A stretch of DNA of 64,000 nt from Nocardioides jiangxiensis (GCF_030580915.1 NZ_JAUQTA010000002.1:372001-436000); one strand, 5' to 3'. Shown: positions 42,738-52,545, numbered from the stretch's first letter. Program-made: numbers and translations. The notes: a model not told the origin generated them from the letters alone.

Positions 42738-43244
42738 GTGCCCGACGCCGTCTCCGAGGTCGCGGTCGAGGCGATGGTGGTCCGGCCTGCGGAGCCGGAG
42801 GACGTCCCCGACCTCGTCGATGTGTTCCTGACCGCGCGTGCGGGTGCTCCCATGCCGCCGTCGGTCCACAGCCCCCGCGAGATCGCTGCGTTCCTCGCCG
42901 CACGACTCGACGTCGACGAGACCTGGGTGGCGGAGAGCGGGGGAGTCGTGGTCGGCTACGCCCGCTTCACCCCGACCTGGCTCGACGACCTGTACGTCGC
43001 TCCCGGCGCCCAGCACGTCGGCGTCGGCACCGCGCTCCTCGACCTGGTGAAGGTGCTCCGGCCCGACGGGTTCGGCCTCTGGGTCTTCACCTCGAACCTG
43101 CCTGCGCGCGCCTTCTACGCGGGTCACGGCTTCGTCGAGGCCGAGCACACCGACGGGTCGGAGAACGAGGAGCAGGCGCCCGACATCCGGATGGTCTGGC
43201 CCGGCTCCCGCGTGGGTGCCGGCACTGTCGGTGGGGCCGACTAA
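42738..43244 (+). CDS. GNAT family N-acetyltransferase
   Basis: 168 residues. VVRPAEPEDVPDLVDVFLTAR starts the GNAT fold; GVVVGYARFTPTWLDDLYVAPGAQHVGVGTALLDLVKVL carries the acetyl-CoA pyrophosphate loop (QHVGVGTA in the Q/RxxGxG/A position), and ARAFYAGHGFVEAEHTDGSENEEQAPDIRMVW the closing strands. Substrate unknown. GTG 42738 is placed just after the RluD-type stop; GTG 42723 and ATG 42774 are alternatives. Confidence 0.85.
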   Translation: MPDAVSEVAVEAMVVRPAEPEDVPDLVDVFLTARAGAPMPPSVHSPREIAAFLAARLDVDETWVAESGGVVVGYARFTPTWLDDLYVAPGAQHVGVGTALLDLVKVLRPDGFGLWVFTSNLPARAFYAGHGFVEAEHTDGSENEEQAPDIRMVWPGSRVGAGTVGGAD

Positions 43245-43247
43245 AGT
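43242..43247 (+). promoter_or_regulatory. -10 element (TAAAGT) of dnaE
   Basis: TAAAGT, overlapping the GNAT stop codon (TAA at 43242-43244), 7 bases before the dnaE ATG; a leaderless dnaE message is likely. Confidence 0.5.
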
Positions 43248-43254
43248 GCCCTCC

Positions 43255-46200
43255 ATGTCGTCTGGCTCCGCTGATTCGTTCGTGCACCTGCACGTCCACA
43301 CGGAGTACTCGATGCTCGACGGTGCCTCCCTCCTGGACGGCCTCTTCCAGCGCACCGCCGACCTCGGCATGCCCGCGATCGCGATGACCGACCACGGCAA
43401 CATGCACGGCGCCTACGACTTCTACTCCAAGGCGAAGCGCTACGGGGTCAAGCCGATCATCGGCATCGAGGCCTACATCTCGCCCGGCACGCCCCGTGGC
43501 GAGCGCCGCCGCGTCCGCTGGGGCAAGGGCAACGCGTCCGAGGAGGGTGGCGACGACGTCTCGGGTGGTGGCGCCTACACGCACATGACGATGTGGGCCG
43601 AGTCCACCGAGGGCATGCACAACCTCTTCCGGCTCTCCTCGCGCAGCAGCCTCGAGGGGTACTTCTACAAGCCCCGCATGGACAAGGAGATCCTCGCCGA
43701 GCACAGCAAGGGGATCATCGTCTCCACGGGCTGCCCGTCGGGTGCGATCCAGACCCGGCTGCGCCTGGGCCAGTGGGACGAGGCGGTGCAGGAAGCCGGC
43801 GAGCTGATGGACATCTTCGGCCGCGACAACGTCTTCCTCGAGCTGATGGACCACGGCATCTCCATCGAGAAGCGGGTCCGCGACGACCTGCTCAAGCTCG
43901 GTCGCGACCTCGGCATCAAGCCGATCGCCACCAACGACTCGCACTACAACGCCCCCGAGGACGCCAAGGCGCACGAGTCGCTGCTCTGCGTGCAGTCGGG
44001 CAGCCGCATGGCCGAGCCGACGTACGAGCAGGGCGGCAAGCGCTTCGCGTTCCAGGGGCAGGGCTACTACATCAAGTCCGCCGCCGAGATGCGCGAGCTG
44101 TGGGGTGACCACAACGGGCTCAAGGAGGCCTGCGACAACACGCTCCTCATCGCCGAGCGCTGCGACGTCCAGTTCACCGAGTCCACCGGTGGCTACATGG
44201 CGCGCGCCGACATCCCGGCGGGGGAGACCGAGGAGTCCTGGCTGCGCAAGGAGGTCTTCCGCGGCCTCGAGTTCCGCTACCCCGACGGCCGCCTCACGCA
44301 GGAGGTCATCGACCGCGCCAACTTCGAGCTCGACGTCATCACGCAGAAGGGCTACTGCGGCTACTTCCTCGTGGTCGCCGACTTCATCCAGTGGTCCAAG
44401 GACAACGGCATCCGGGTGGGTCCCGGCCGTGGCTCCGGTGCGGGATCCATCGCGGCGTACGCACTGAAGATCACCGACCTGTGCCCGCTGGAGCACGGCC
44501 TCTACTTCGAGCGGTTCCTCAACCCCGAGCGACCCTCGATGCCCGACTTCGACATCGACTTCGACGACCACCGCCGCGGCGAGGTCATCCAGTACGTCAC
44601 CGAGAAGTACGGCGCGGAGCGCGTCGCCCAGATCGCCACCTTCGGCCGGATCAAGGCCAAGCAGGCGATCAAGGACGCCGCGCGCATCCTCGACCACGGC
44701 TTCGCGATCGGCGACAAGATCAACAAGGCGCTGCCTCCCGACGTGATGGGCAAGGGCGTCCCGCTCAAGGAGCTCTTCAACCCCGAGCACAAGCGCTACG
44801 CGGAGGGCGGCGAGTTCCGCGCGCTCTACGAGCAGGACCACGACGTCCGCACGATCTACGAGACCGCACTGGGCCTCGAGGGCCAGATCCGCCAGACCGG
44901 TGTCCACGCGGCCGGCGTCATCATGTCGAGCGAGCCGCTCATCGACGTCGTCCCGCTGATGGACCCGAAGCAGGACGGGCAGATCATCACGCAGTTCGAG
45001 TACCCGAAGTGCGAGGAGCTCGGCCTGGTCAAGATGGACTTCCTGGGTCTCTCCAACCTCCACACCCTGGAGGACGCGGTCGCCAACATCGAGGCGAACC
45101 GCGGGGAGAAGGTCGTCCTCGAGGACCTGCCGTTCGACGACCGGCCGACCTACGAGCTGATGGGCCGGGGCGACACCCTGGGCGTGTTCCAGCTCGACTC
45201 CGGCGGCATGCAGGCGCTGCTGCGCTCCATGAAGCCCGACCAGTTCGCCGACATCACGGCCGTCTCGGCGCTCTACCGCCCCGGCCCGATGGGCGCGGAC
45301 TCGCACAACAAGTACGCGCACCGCAAGAACGGCCGCGAGCCGATCGTCCCGATCCACCCTGCACTGGAGGAGCCTCTCCAGGAGGTCCTCGGTGAGACCT
45401 ACGGTCTCATCGTCTACCAGGAGCAGGTCATGGCGATCGCCCAGGTGCTCGCCGGCTTCTCGCTCGGCGCCGCCGACAACATGCGTCGCGCGATGGGCAA
45501 GAAGAAGAAGGAGGAGCTCGACAAGCAGTACGCCGGTTTCGAGGCCGGCATGCTCGAGCGGGGCTACCCCCAGGACGCCGTCAAGACGCTGTGGGAGATC
45601 CTGGTCCCCTTCGCCGACTACGCGTTCAACAAGTCGCACTCCGCGGCGTACGGCGTCATCACGTACTGGACGGCGTACCTCAAGGCCAACTACCCGACCG
45701 AGTACATGGCCGCGCTCCTGACGTCCGTGAAGGACAACAAGGACAAGATGGCGCTCTACCTGGGTGAGTGCCGCCGCATGAAGATCAAGGTCCTCCCGCC
45801 CGACGTCAACGAGTCGAGCCACAACTTCACCGCCGTCGGTTCCGACATCCGCTTCGGTCTGACCGCCATCCGCAACGTCGGCGCCAACGTCGTCGACGGC
45901 ATCGTCGAGGCGCGGGAGCAGCAGGGCCGGTTCACCGACTTCAACGACTTCCTGTCGAAGGTCCCCGCGCCGGCGTGCAACAAGCGGCTCGTGGAGTCGC
46001 TGATCAAGGCCGGCGCGTTCGACGAGATGGGGCACAAGCGCCGGGCGCTGGTCGTCATCCACGAGACCGCCGTCGACCAGTACGTCGACATCAAGAAGAA
46101 CGAGGCGATCGGTCAGGACTCCCTCTTCGCTGGTCTCGGTGACGACGACGAGGGCGGTGGCTTCGGCGTCAACGTCGCTATCCCCGACATCGACGAGTGG

Positions 46201-46836
46201 GACAAGATGACCCTGCTCGGCAACGAGCGGGAGATGCTCGGCCTCTACGTCTCCGACCACCCGCTCAACGGCCTCGAGCACGTGCTCTCGCAGGGCACCG
46301 ACTGCTCGATCGGCCAGCTGCTCGTCGACGAGGAGCGTGCCGACGGCTCGTCGGTCACCGTCTCCGGACTGATCACCAGCGTCCAGCGCAAGATCACCAA
46401 GCGCGGTGACTCGTGGGCGATGGTGACGCTGGAGGACCTCGAGGGTGCGATCGAGGTCCTGCTCTTCCCGAGCAGCTACCAGCTCGCCGCGCCGTACCTC
46501 ACCGAGGACGCGATCATCACGGTGCGTGGCCGGCTGTCGCGGAGCAAGGACACCCCCGAGATCATGGGGCAGGAGGTGACCGTCCCGGATCTCTCCGACG
46601 GGCCCAACGGCCCGGTCGTGATCTCGCTGCCGTCGACGCGGTGCACCGCTCCCGTCGTGGAGTCGCTCAAGGACGTCCTGCGCACGCACCCCGGTGTCAC
46701 CGAGGTGCAGCTCAAGCTCCTCGCACGCAACGCGACGACGGTCATGCGACTCGACGACCGCCTGCGGGTCACGCCCAGCGGTGCGCTCTTCGCCGACCTC
46801 AAGCAGCTGCTCGGGCCGGGTTGCCTTGCCCAGTAA
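43255..46836 (+). CDS. dnaE: DNA polymerase III alpha subunit DnaE (DnaE1 type)
   Basis: 1193-residue replicative polymerase. The N-terminal PHP domain keeps the likely metal ligands: HLHVHTEYSMLDG, MTDHGNMHG, IIGIEAY, a following HMTMW, STGCPSG and IATNDSHYNAPEDAKAHE, so it should proofread as mycobacterial DnaE1 does. The palm domain has GPGRGSGAGS and the aspartates of MPDFDIDFDDHRR; YRPGPMGADSHNKYAHRKNGRE and the IVYQEQVM motif follow, then a helix-hairpin-helix and a C-terminal OB fold (VTVSGLITSVQRKITKRGDSWAMVTLEDLEGAIEV). ATG 43255, supported by TAAAGT at 7 bases. Confidence 0.98.
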   Translation: MSSGSADSFVHLHVHTEYSMLDGASLLDGLFQRTADLGMPAIAMTDHGNMHGAYDFYSKAKRYGVKPIIGIEAYISPGTPRGERRRVRWGKGNASEEGGDDVSGGGAYTHMTMWAESTEGMHNLFRLSSRSSLEGYFYKPRMDKEILAEHSKGIIVSTGCPSGAIQTRLRLGQWDEAVQEAGELMDIFGRDNVFLELMDHGISIEKRVRDDLLKLGRDLGIKPIATNDSHYNAPEDAKAHESLLCVQSGSRMAEPTYEQGGKRFAFQGQGYYIKSAAEMRELWGDHNGLKEACDNTLLIAERCDVQFTESTGGYMARADIPAGETEESWLRKEVFRGLEFRYPDGRLTQEVIDRANFELDVITQKGYCGYFLVVADFIQWSKDNGIRVGPGRGSGAGSIAAYALKITDLCPLEHGLYFERFLNPERPSMPDFDIDFDDHRRGEVIQYVTEKYGAERVAQIATFGRIKAKQAIKDAARILDHGFAIGDKINKALPPDVMGKGVPLKELFNPEHKRYAEGGEFRALYEQDHDVRTIYETALGLEGQIRQTGVHAAGVIMSSEPLIDVVPLMDPKQDGQIITQFEYPKCEELGLVKMDFLGLSNLHTLEDAVANIEANRGEKVVLEDLPFDDRPTYELMGRGDTLGVFQLDSGGMQALLRSMKPDQFADITAVSALYRPGPMGADSHNKYAHRKNGREPIVPIHPALEEPLQEVLGETYGLIVYQEQVMAIAQVLAGFSLGAADNMRRAMGKKKKEELDKQYAGFEAGMLERGYPQDAVKTLWEILVPFADYAFNKSHSAAYGVITYWTAYLKANYPTEYMAALLTSVKDNKDKMALYLGECRRMKIKVLPPDVNESSHNFTAVGSDIRFGLTAIRNVGANVVDGIVEAREQQGRFTDFNDFLSKVPAPACNKRLVESLIKAGAFDEMGHKRRALVVIHETAVDQYVDIKKNEAIGQDSLFAGLGDDDEGGGFGVNVAIPDIDEWDKMTLLGNEREMLGLYVSDHPLNGLEHVLSQGTDCSIGQLLVDEERADGSSVTVSGLITSVQRKITKRGDSWAMVTLEDLEGAIEVLLFPSSYQLAAPYLTEDAIITVRGRLSRSKDTPEIMGQEVTVPDLSDGPNGPVVISLPSTRCTAPVVESLKDVLRTHPGVTEVQLKLLARNATTVMRLDDRLRVTPSGALFADLKQLLGPGCLAQ

Positions 46837-47332
46837 GCGCACGGCCCTCGCGGGGCTCCTCGTCGTCGTCATCGTGGCTGCCCTCGGTGCGGTTGCCGGC
46901 GTCGCCTGGTGGGCCTGGTGGAAGCCCGCCCCGGTCGGCCAGGTCTATGCGCACCACCCCTTCTTCCTGCCGGACGAGGAGTTCCGCTCCACCGGGTTGT
47001 ACGTCGGGATCGCCACGGCCGTCGGTCTGGTCACGGGCGTCGTGGGCAGCGTCCTCCTGCGGCGCTCGCCGCTCTTCAGCGTGGTGTCGCTCGTGCTCGG
47101 CGCGGTGGCGGGCGCGGCGGCGATGATCCTCACCGGCTGGCTGCTGGGGCCGGAGAGCGCGGTCGCCCTGGCCCGGCACGCGAAGGACGGGGCGTCGGTC
47201 CACGCCGCCCTCCGCGTGCAGCCGGGCGCGGCGTGGTGCGCGATGCCGTTCGCCACCGCCGTGGGCTGTCTCGGCGTCCTTCTCTCGCACGACCGCGGCG
47301 AACACGGTGGACAGAGCCTGCACGTGGGCTGA
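46826..47332 (+). CDS. four-span membrane protein, DUF2567-like
   Basis: 168 residues starting at a TTG (46826) that overlaps the dnaE stop by 11 bases. Four hydrophobic segments: ALAGLLVVVIVAALGAVAGVAWWAWW, YVGIATAVGLVTGVVGSVLL, SVVSLVLGAVAGAAAMILTGWLLG and MPFATAVGCLGVLLSH, with an external PVGQVYAHHPFFLPDEEFRSTG loop between spans 1 and 2. The layout and place after dnaE resemble actinobacterial DUF2567 proteins. No function known. Confidence 0.7.
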   Translation: MPSKRTALAGLLVVVIVAALGAVAGVAWWAWWKPAPVGQVYAHHPFFLPDEEFRSTGLYVGIATAVGLVTGVVGSVLLRRSPLFSVVSLVLGAVAGAAAMILTGWLLGPESAVALARHAKDGASVHAALRVQPGAAWCAMPFATAVGCLGVLLSHDRGEHGGQSLHVG

Positions 47333-47380
47333 TTCGTCTGTAATCTCCAGTGACTTCCGCCACTGACTCGAGGACAGACC

Positions 47381-48925
47381 ATGACTGATACTCCCGCTCC
47401 ACGTCCCGCCCGTCGCAAGGGTCTGGCGCTCGGCGTCGGCGGCGCCGTGCTCGCTGTCGCTGCCGTCGGTGGCGGTGTCTGGGGCTACAAGGTCTTCTAC
47501 GGCCAGGGCGACCAGCCGGCCCAGGCCCTTCCGGCGAAGGGCCTGCTCGGCTACATGGCCATCGACATGAGCCCCAACGGCGAGCAGCTGCTCGCCGCCC
47601 GGAGCACGCTGAAGAAGTTCCCCGGCATCGCCGACGAGATCAAGCTCGGCGGCAAGGACGACATCCGCAAGGAGCTCTTCGACAAGCTCAAGGGTGACGG
47701 CGACGGCTGCGGGGACCTCGACGACTACGACAAGGACGTCAAGCCGTGGCTCGGCGACCGCCTTGCCGTTGCCGCCCTCGACGAGGGTGAGGGCAAGGAG
47801 CCCGCCGAGGTCGTCGTGCTCCAGACGAAGGACCACGCGAAGGCCAAGGCCGCGGAGTCGGCGATCCTCTCCTGCATGGGCCAGGACCTCGACCCGTCCG
47901 AGGAGCGGCTGTCCGCGGCGTTCTCGGGTGACTGGCTCGTGGTCGCGCAGGGTGATGGCAAGGCGGAGTCCGTGGTCAAGGCCGCCGCCAAGGGTTCCCT
48001 GGCCGATGACGACAGCTACGCGACCTGGACGGATGCGGCAGGCGACCCGGGCATCATCACCGCCTACGGCTCGAAGCTCGGCTACCAGCGCATGATCGAC
48101 TTCATGACCGCCGACTCGTCGATGAAGATCCCGGACGCCGTGGCCGACGAGGCGAAGAAGTTCGCCGGTGCCGGTCTGGTCGGCCGTTTCCGCGACGGTG
48201 GCCTGGAGATCGAGCTGGCGAGCAAGGCCGGCGGGAAGGTGGCGACCTCCGGCGACATCGTCTCCTCGCTGCCGAAGTCCACCGTGGCCGCCTTCGGGGT
48301 CGGTCTGCCGGACGGATGGCGCGACACGGTCGAGAAGTTCTACGGACCCGTGCTCGAGGACGAGGCGGGCGTGAGCCTGAAGCAGGCCGAGGAGATGCTG
48401 ACCCAGCAGACCGGCCTGACCTTCGATGACGTGGAGACGCTGCTCGGCAAGGGCCTCACGGTCTCGGTGGACTCCGGCCTCAGCGGCGACGCGTTCGAGC
48501 AGATGGACCCGACGGCCCTGCCGGTGGGCATCAAGATCAAGGGCGACCCCGACAAGATCGAGAAGGTCGTCGAGAAGGTCCGCGCGACGTTCGGCGCGCA
48601 GGGCATGCCGAGCGGATTCATCGTCAGCAAGGAGAGCGGCGACTACGAGATCCTCAGCGTCAACCCGAAGTACGCCGACAAGCTGGCCAGCGAGCGCGGC
48701 CTGGGTGACACCGAGACGTTCAAGAAGCTCGTCCCGAACGCCTCGGACTCCGTCAGCAGCTTCTTCCTGGACTTCGACGCCCAGAACTGGCTCGACGACC
48801 TGTTCAAGGACCTCGACGCGCCGAAGGACGTCCGCGACAACGTCGCCCCGCTGAGCGGCATCGGCCTCTCGTCCTGGAAGGACGGCGACAAGGCACACGT
48901 CCTGATCAAGGTCGCCACCGACTGA
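47381..48925 (+). CDS. DUF3352 family secreted or membrane-anchored protein
   Basis: 514 residues. A short cytoplasmic Lys/Arg tail and one N-terminal span (GLALGVGGAVLAVAAVGGGVWGY, residues 14-36) precede a large extracellular domain typical of DUF3352: YMAIDMSPNGEQLLAARSTLKKFPG, WLGDRLAVAALDEG, SFFLDFDAQNWLDDLFKDLDAPKD and the final GIGLSSWKDGDKAHVLIKVATD. Function unknown; it may be a surface or lipoprotein-like factor. TAATCT at 47341-47346 and a GAGGAC ribosome site near 47371 give a leadered transcript. A decayed copy follows. Confidence 0.88.
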   Translation: MTDTPAPRPARRKGLALGVGGAVLAVAAVGGGVWGYKVFYGQGDQPAQALPAKGLLGYMAIDMSPNGEQLLAARSTLKKFPGIADEIKLGGKDDIRKELFDKLKGDGDGCGDLDDYDKDVKPWLGDRLAVAALDEGEGKEPAEVVVLQTKDHAKAKAAESAILSCMGQDLDPSEERLSAAFSGDWLVVAQGDGKAESVVKAAAKGSLADDDSYATWTDAAGDPGIITAYGSKLGYQRMIDFMTADSSMKIPDAVADEAKKFAGAGLVGRFRDGGLEIELASKAGGKVATSGDIVSSLPKSTVAAFGVGLPDGWRDTVEKFYGPVLEDEAGVSLKQAEEMLTQQTGLTFDDVETLLGKGLTVSVDSGLSGDAFEQMDPTALPVGIKIKGDPDKIEKVVEKVRATFGAQGMPSGFIVSKESGDYEILSVNPKYADKLASERGLGDTETFKKLVPNASDSVSSFFLDFDAQNWLDDLFKDLDAPKDVRDNVAPLSGIGLSSWKDGDKAHVLIKVATD

Positions 48926-49012
48926 CCCTGACGCACGTCACCTCACCCGCAGTCGCCGGGTGGTCGCCCGAGGCGGCCATCCGGCGTCCTGCTTCCCGGG
49001 TCAAAGCGCTGC

Positions 49013-49452
49013 GGCTCGTGGACCGGCGCCGTTAGCTCCGGCCCCGACTTCCCGGCGGGCGACGAGGGCGGCCTCATGCCGGCGGCAGCCGTACTGCACG
49101 GTGACGCCGGAAGGATGGAGAAGGCACTGACGGCCGCAGCCCACGGCCCGATGGGCGGCGACCTCGTCTGGGAGGCGAAGGGGGACAAGGTCGTGGTTGG
49201 CGTCGACCGCGACTTCGTCACCTCGGTCCTCGCGGGCAGCGGCCTGGCCCGCTCCGCGACGTACACGAAGGTGCTGCCCGGGGTGAAGGACGCCTCGGGT
49301 GTGCTCTTCGTCGACTTCGACGCAGGCGGCTGGCTCGCGCGCGTCGTCGGGAAGCACGACCGGGCGGCGGCTGAGCGCTCGATGCGCTGGGTGTGACCTT
49401 CTCGCAGGTCGGGGGCGAGGACCGGACCACCGCCCGGCTGACCACGGACTAG
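49013..49452 (+). pseudogene. decayed 3' part of a second DUF3352 gene
   Basis: Translating 49031-49383 gives PAAAVLHGDAGRMEKAL, DLVWEAKGDKVVVGVDRDF, and GVLFVDFDAGGWLARVVGK, which align with LPVGIKIKGDPDKIEKVV, GFIVSKESGDYEILSVNP and SFFLDFDAQNWLDDLFK of the intact neighbour. A one-base deletion near 49381 then moves the reading frame; the shifted frame continues ALGVTFSQVGGEDRTTARLTTD to TAG at 49450-49452, matching the end of DUF3352. Upstream homology is lost, so only the C-terminal quarter remains. This is a broken tandem copy, not a functional 106-residue gene. Confidence 0.8.
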
Positions 49453-50123
49453 TTGGGGGACCAGCCGGTCCGTGCGACATCGACGGCCGGCAGCGACGGG
49501 ACGACGTCCATCGCGCGCATCTCCTCACGGAGGAGGCGGGTGATCATCGCCAGGCGCAGATGGGTGTCGTCGGCCTCCAGCAGCGACTGGCGGTCCGGGA
49601 GGGGGAGCAGGGTGGTCGCGGCCAGCGTCCACGAGAGGTACGCCGGGTCCCGCGGGAGGGAGCCGGTCAGCACGTCCTCGCCGTGCAGCTGCGACAGGTG
49701 CCCCCGGTAGCGCTCGAACAGGCTCCTCGCTCGCTCGACGAGCTCGGGCGCGACGACGTCGTCGTGGTCGTCACCGAGCACCTCGACGACGCCCGCAGGG
49801 TAGGGGCGGTCGGTGAGGATGGAGGAGAGCCGGAGCCGGCCGCGGCCGACGGCGACGATCTCGAAGGTTCCGTCGGGGTTGCGCTCGGCCTCGCCGAGCT
49901 GGAGCACGCAGCCGACCCGGAAGAGCGACTGGGCACCGTGCGCGTCGCCGACCTCGAAGCCCTCGCGGATGGCGACCGTGCCGAAGACCCGCTGGGCGGG
50001 GTCGGGCACCTCGAGCAGCTCCTCGACCAGCGTGCGGTAGCGCTCCTCGAAGATGTGGAGGGGCACGGTCATGCCGGGGAAGACGACGGTGTTCAGCGGG
50101 AACAACGGCAGCGTCCGGGACAT
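49449..50123 (-). CDS. Lon-protease N-terminal-like (LON substrate-binding) domain protein
   Basis: 224 residues consisting only of the LON N domain: LPLFPLNTVVFPGMTVPLHIFEERYRTLVEELL at the start, FGTVAIREGFEV, RVGCVLQLGEAERNPDGTFEIVAVGRGRLRL, and a helical second half (RLAMITRLLREEMRAMDV). It lacks ATPase and protease domains, so it is not Lon; stand-alone versions are common in actinobacteria and of unknown role. Its ATG at 50123 and the hisD ATG face away from each other across 23 bases. Confidence 0.9.
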   Translation of the reverse strand: MSRTLPLFPLNTVVFPGMTVPLHIFEERYRTLVEELLEVPDPAQRVFGTVAIREGFEVGDAHGAQSLFRVGCVLQLGEAERNPDGTFEIVAVGRGRLRLSSILTDRPYPAGVVEVLGDDHDDVVAPELVERARSLFERYRGHLSQLHGEDVLTGSLPRDPAYLSWTLAATTLLPLPDRQSLLEADDTHLRLAMITRLLREEMRAMDVVPSLPAVDVARTGWSPN

Positions 50124-50146
50124 GTCCCAGACACTAGACTGGGACC
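50124..50146. promoter_or_regulatory. overlapping divergent -10 elements, LON-domain gene / hisD
   Basis: On the plus strand TAGACT (50135-50140) is 6 bases before the hisD ATG. On the minus strand TAGTGT (50136 down to 50131) is 7 bases before the LON-domain ATG. The two boxes share the TA at 50135-50136. A 7-bp inverted repeat, GTCCCAG (50124-50130) and CTGGGAC (50139-50145), frames them. Confidence 0.6.
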
Positions 50147-51451
50147 ATGATCCGCCGCATCGACCTCCGGGGCGAGAGCCCGAACGCCGACTACAGCCGC
50201 GCCGTGCCGCGTGCTGCCTTCGACGTGGAGCATGCGGTGGAGATCGTGCGCCCGATCTGCGAGGACGTCCGCGACCGCGGTGTCGCCGCCATCGTGGAGT
50301 ACTCCGCGAAGTTCGACGGCGTGGAGCAGACCGACGTGCGGGTGCCCGTCGAGAAGCTGCAGGAGGCGCTCGCCAATCTCGACCCGGCCGTCCGGGCGGG
50401 CCTCGAGGAGTCCATCCGCCGCCTGCGGATCACGTGCGAGGCGGAGATCGAGCACGACGTCCGCACCGAGCTCGGCGCCGGCGCGACCGTCACGCACCGG
50501 ATGATCCCGGTCAACCGGGTGGGCCTCTACGTGCCCGGCGGGCTGGCCCCGCTGATCTCCAGCGTCGTCATGAACGTCGTCCCGGCCCAGGTCGCGGGCG
50601 TGAAGTCGATCGCGCTGACCTCGACCCCGCAGAAGGAGTTCGGCGGCCTGCCGCACCCCTCGATCATGGCAGCGTGCGCGCTGCTCGGCGTCGACGAGGT
50701 CTACGCCGTCGGCGGCGCCCAGGCGATCGCCATGTACGCCTACGGTGCGGGGGAGTGCCGCAAGGTCGACCTCGTGACCGGTCCGGGCAACATCTACGTC
50801 GTCTCCGCCAAGCGCCTGCTCAAGGGGCAGGTCGGCATCGACTCCGAGGCCGGCCCGACCGAGATCGGCATCCTGGCCGACGAGACCGCGGTGGCGTCGT
50901 ACGTCGCGGCGGACCTGATGTCGCAGGCCGAGCACGACCCGCTCGCGTCGTCCGTCCTCGTGACGCCGAGCGAGGCGCTGGCGGCTGCCGTCGAGGCGGA
51001 GCTCGAGGTGCAGGTCGCCGCGACCAAGCACCAGGAGCGGATCACGACCGCGCTCTCCGGCGAGCAGTCCGCGATCGTGCTCGTCGACGACCTCGAGCAG
51101 GGCCTCGCCGTCGTCGACGCGTACGCCGCGGAGCACCTCGAGATCCAGACGGAGAACGCCGCCGAGCTCGCCGCCCGGGTGACCAACGCCGGTGCGATCT
51201 TCGTCGGCAACCACGCGCCGGTCTCGCTGGGCGACTACTGCGCGGGCTCCAACCACGTGCTGCCGACGGCAGGCTGCGCCTGCCACAGCTCGGGTCTGTC
51301 CGTGCGCTCCTTCCTCAAGGCCGTGCACGTCATCGACTACAGCCGTGCCGCGCTCGCCGAGGTCGCCGACCACGTCGTCACGCTCGCCGAGGCCGAGGAC
51401 CTTCCCGGCCACGCTGCCGCGGTCCGCGTGCGCTTCGAGACGGAGTCCTGA
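50147..51451 (+). CDS. hisD: histidinol dehydrogenase
   Basis: 434 residues, Zn/NAD enzyme converting histidinol to histidine in two steps, last in the pathway. Signatures: [104 protein letters not shown] and C-terminal [18 protein letters not shown] with zinc and catalytic histidines. ATG 50147 overlaps nothing upstream; leaderless start indicated. First gene of the his operon; its stop overlaps hisC. Confidence 0.97.
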   Translation: MIRRIDLRGESPNADYSRAVPRAAFDVEHAVEIVRPICEDVRDRGVAAIVEYSAKFDGVEQTDVRVPVEKLQEALANLDPAVRAGLEESIRRLRITCEAEIEHDVRTELGAGATVTHRMIPVNRVGLYVPGGLAPLISSVVMNVVPAQVAGVKSIALTSTPQKEFGGLPHPSIMAACALLGVDEVYAVGGAQAIAMYAYGAGECRKVDLVTGPGNIYVVSAKRLLKGQVGIDSEAGPTEIGILADETAVASYVAADLMSQAEHDPLASSVLVTPSEALAAAVEAELEVQVAATKHQERITTALSGEQSAIVLVDDLEQGLAVVDAYAAEHLEIQTENAAELAARVTNAGAIFVGNHAPVSLGDYCAGSNHVLPTAGCACHSSGLSVRSFLKAVHVIDYSRAALAEVADHVVTLAEAEDLPGHAAAVRVRFETES

Positions 51452-52545
51452 TGACCTTCCCTCCGATCCGGCCCGAGCTGGCCGGTATCGCGCCCTACGG
51501 TGCGCCGCAGCTCGACGTACCCGTGCAGCTCAACGTCAACGAGAACCCCTACGGCCCGTCCGAGGCGTGCCTCGACGACATCGCCGCAGCGGTCCGCGAG
51601 GCAGCCCGCGACCTCAACCGCTACCCGGACCGTGAGTTCAGCGCGCTGCGCGAGGGGCTCGCGGCGTACCTCAACACCGATGGCGGCGTCGGCCTGACCG
51701 CCGACAACATCTGGGCGGCCAACGGCTCCAACGAGGTCATGCTGCAGCTGCTGCAGGCCTTCGGTGGGCCGGGGCGCACGGCGGTCAGCTTCGCGCCGAC
51801 CTACTCGATGTATCCGGAGTACGCCCGTGACACCCACACCACGTGGGTGGCTGGCAAGCGCCGTGAGGACTTCGCCCTCGACATCGACGCGGCCGTGGCG
51901 CTGATCGAGGCGGAGCGCCCGCACGTCGTCCTGCTGCCGAGCCCCAACAACCCGACCGGCACCGCGCTCCCGCACGACGCCATCTCGGTGCTCTGCGAGG
52001 CGCTCGGTGACGAGGGGCTGCTCGTGGTGGACGAGGCGTACGGCGAGTTCCGCCGCGAGGGCACCCCCAGTGCCCTCGAGCTGCTGCCCGTGCACCGCAA
52101 CCTCGTCGTCTCCCGGACGATGAGCAAGGCCTTCGCGGGGGCCGGTCTGCGGCTCGGCTACCTCGCTGCGGACCGGGCCGTCCTCGACGCCATCCGCGTC
52201 GTGCGGCTGCCGTACCACCTCTCCGCCGTGACCCAGGCGACCGCCCTCGCGGCGCTGCGCCACGCCGAGGACCTGCTCGGCAAGGTCGACGAGCTCCGCA
52301 AGGAGCGCGACGAAACCGTAGGGTGGCTCCGCGAAAAGGGGTTGCAGGTCGCCGACAGCGATGCGAACTTCGCCCTGTTCGGCACCTTCGCTGACCGTCA
52401 CGCGGTCTGGCAGGGGCTGCTGGACCGCGGCGTCCTGATCCGGGAGACCGGACCGGACGGCTGGCTGCGCGTGTCGATCGGCACGGCGGACGAGATGAAC
52501 GCATTCAAGAACGCACTGACCGAGGTCATGAAGGAGCAGGCATGA
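51451..52545 (+). CDS. hisC: histidinol-phosphate aminotransferase
   Basis: 364-residue fold-type I PLP aminotransferase. [17 protein letters not shown] and [18 protein letters not shown] at the N terminus, [37 protein letters not shown], the Schiff-base lysine in [18 protein letters not shown] and the substrate arginine in [13 protein letters not shown]. It transaminates imidazole acetol phosphate to histidinol phosphate. The ATG overlaps the hisD stop; the 3' end overlaps hisB by four bases. Confidence 0.96.
   Translation: MTFPPIRPELAGIAPYGAPQLDVPVQLNVNENPYGPSEACLDDIAAAVREAARDLNRYPDREFSALREGLAAYLNTDGGVGLTADNIWAANGSNEVMLQLLQAFGGPGRTAVSFAPTYSMYPEYARDTHTTWVAGKRREDFALDIDAAVALIEAERPHVVLLPSPNNPTGTALPHDAISVLCEALGDEGLLVVDEAYGEFRREGTPSALELLPVHRNLVVSRTMSKAFAGAGLRLGYLAADRAVLDAIRVVRLPYHLSAVTQATALAALRHAEDLLGKVDELRKERDETVGWLREKGLQVADSDANFALFGTFADRHAVWQGLLDRGVLIRETGPDGWLRVSIGTADEMNAFKNALTEVMKEQA

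Noticed and set aside
43087..46872. A 1261-codon open frame on the minus strand opposite dnaE
   Set aside because: Composition is Val/Arg/Asp/Leu-rich with no domain; it is the third-position GC shadow of dnaE, whose motifs are unmistakable.
49076..49396. A separate 106-residue gene
   Set aside because: Its product is the C-terminal part of DUF3352 with a frameshift before the end, so it is treated as a pseudogene.
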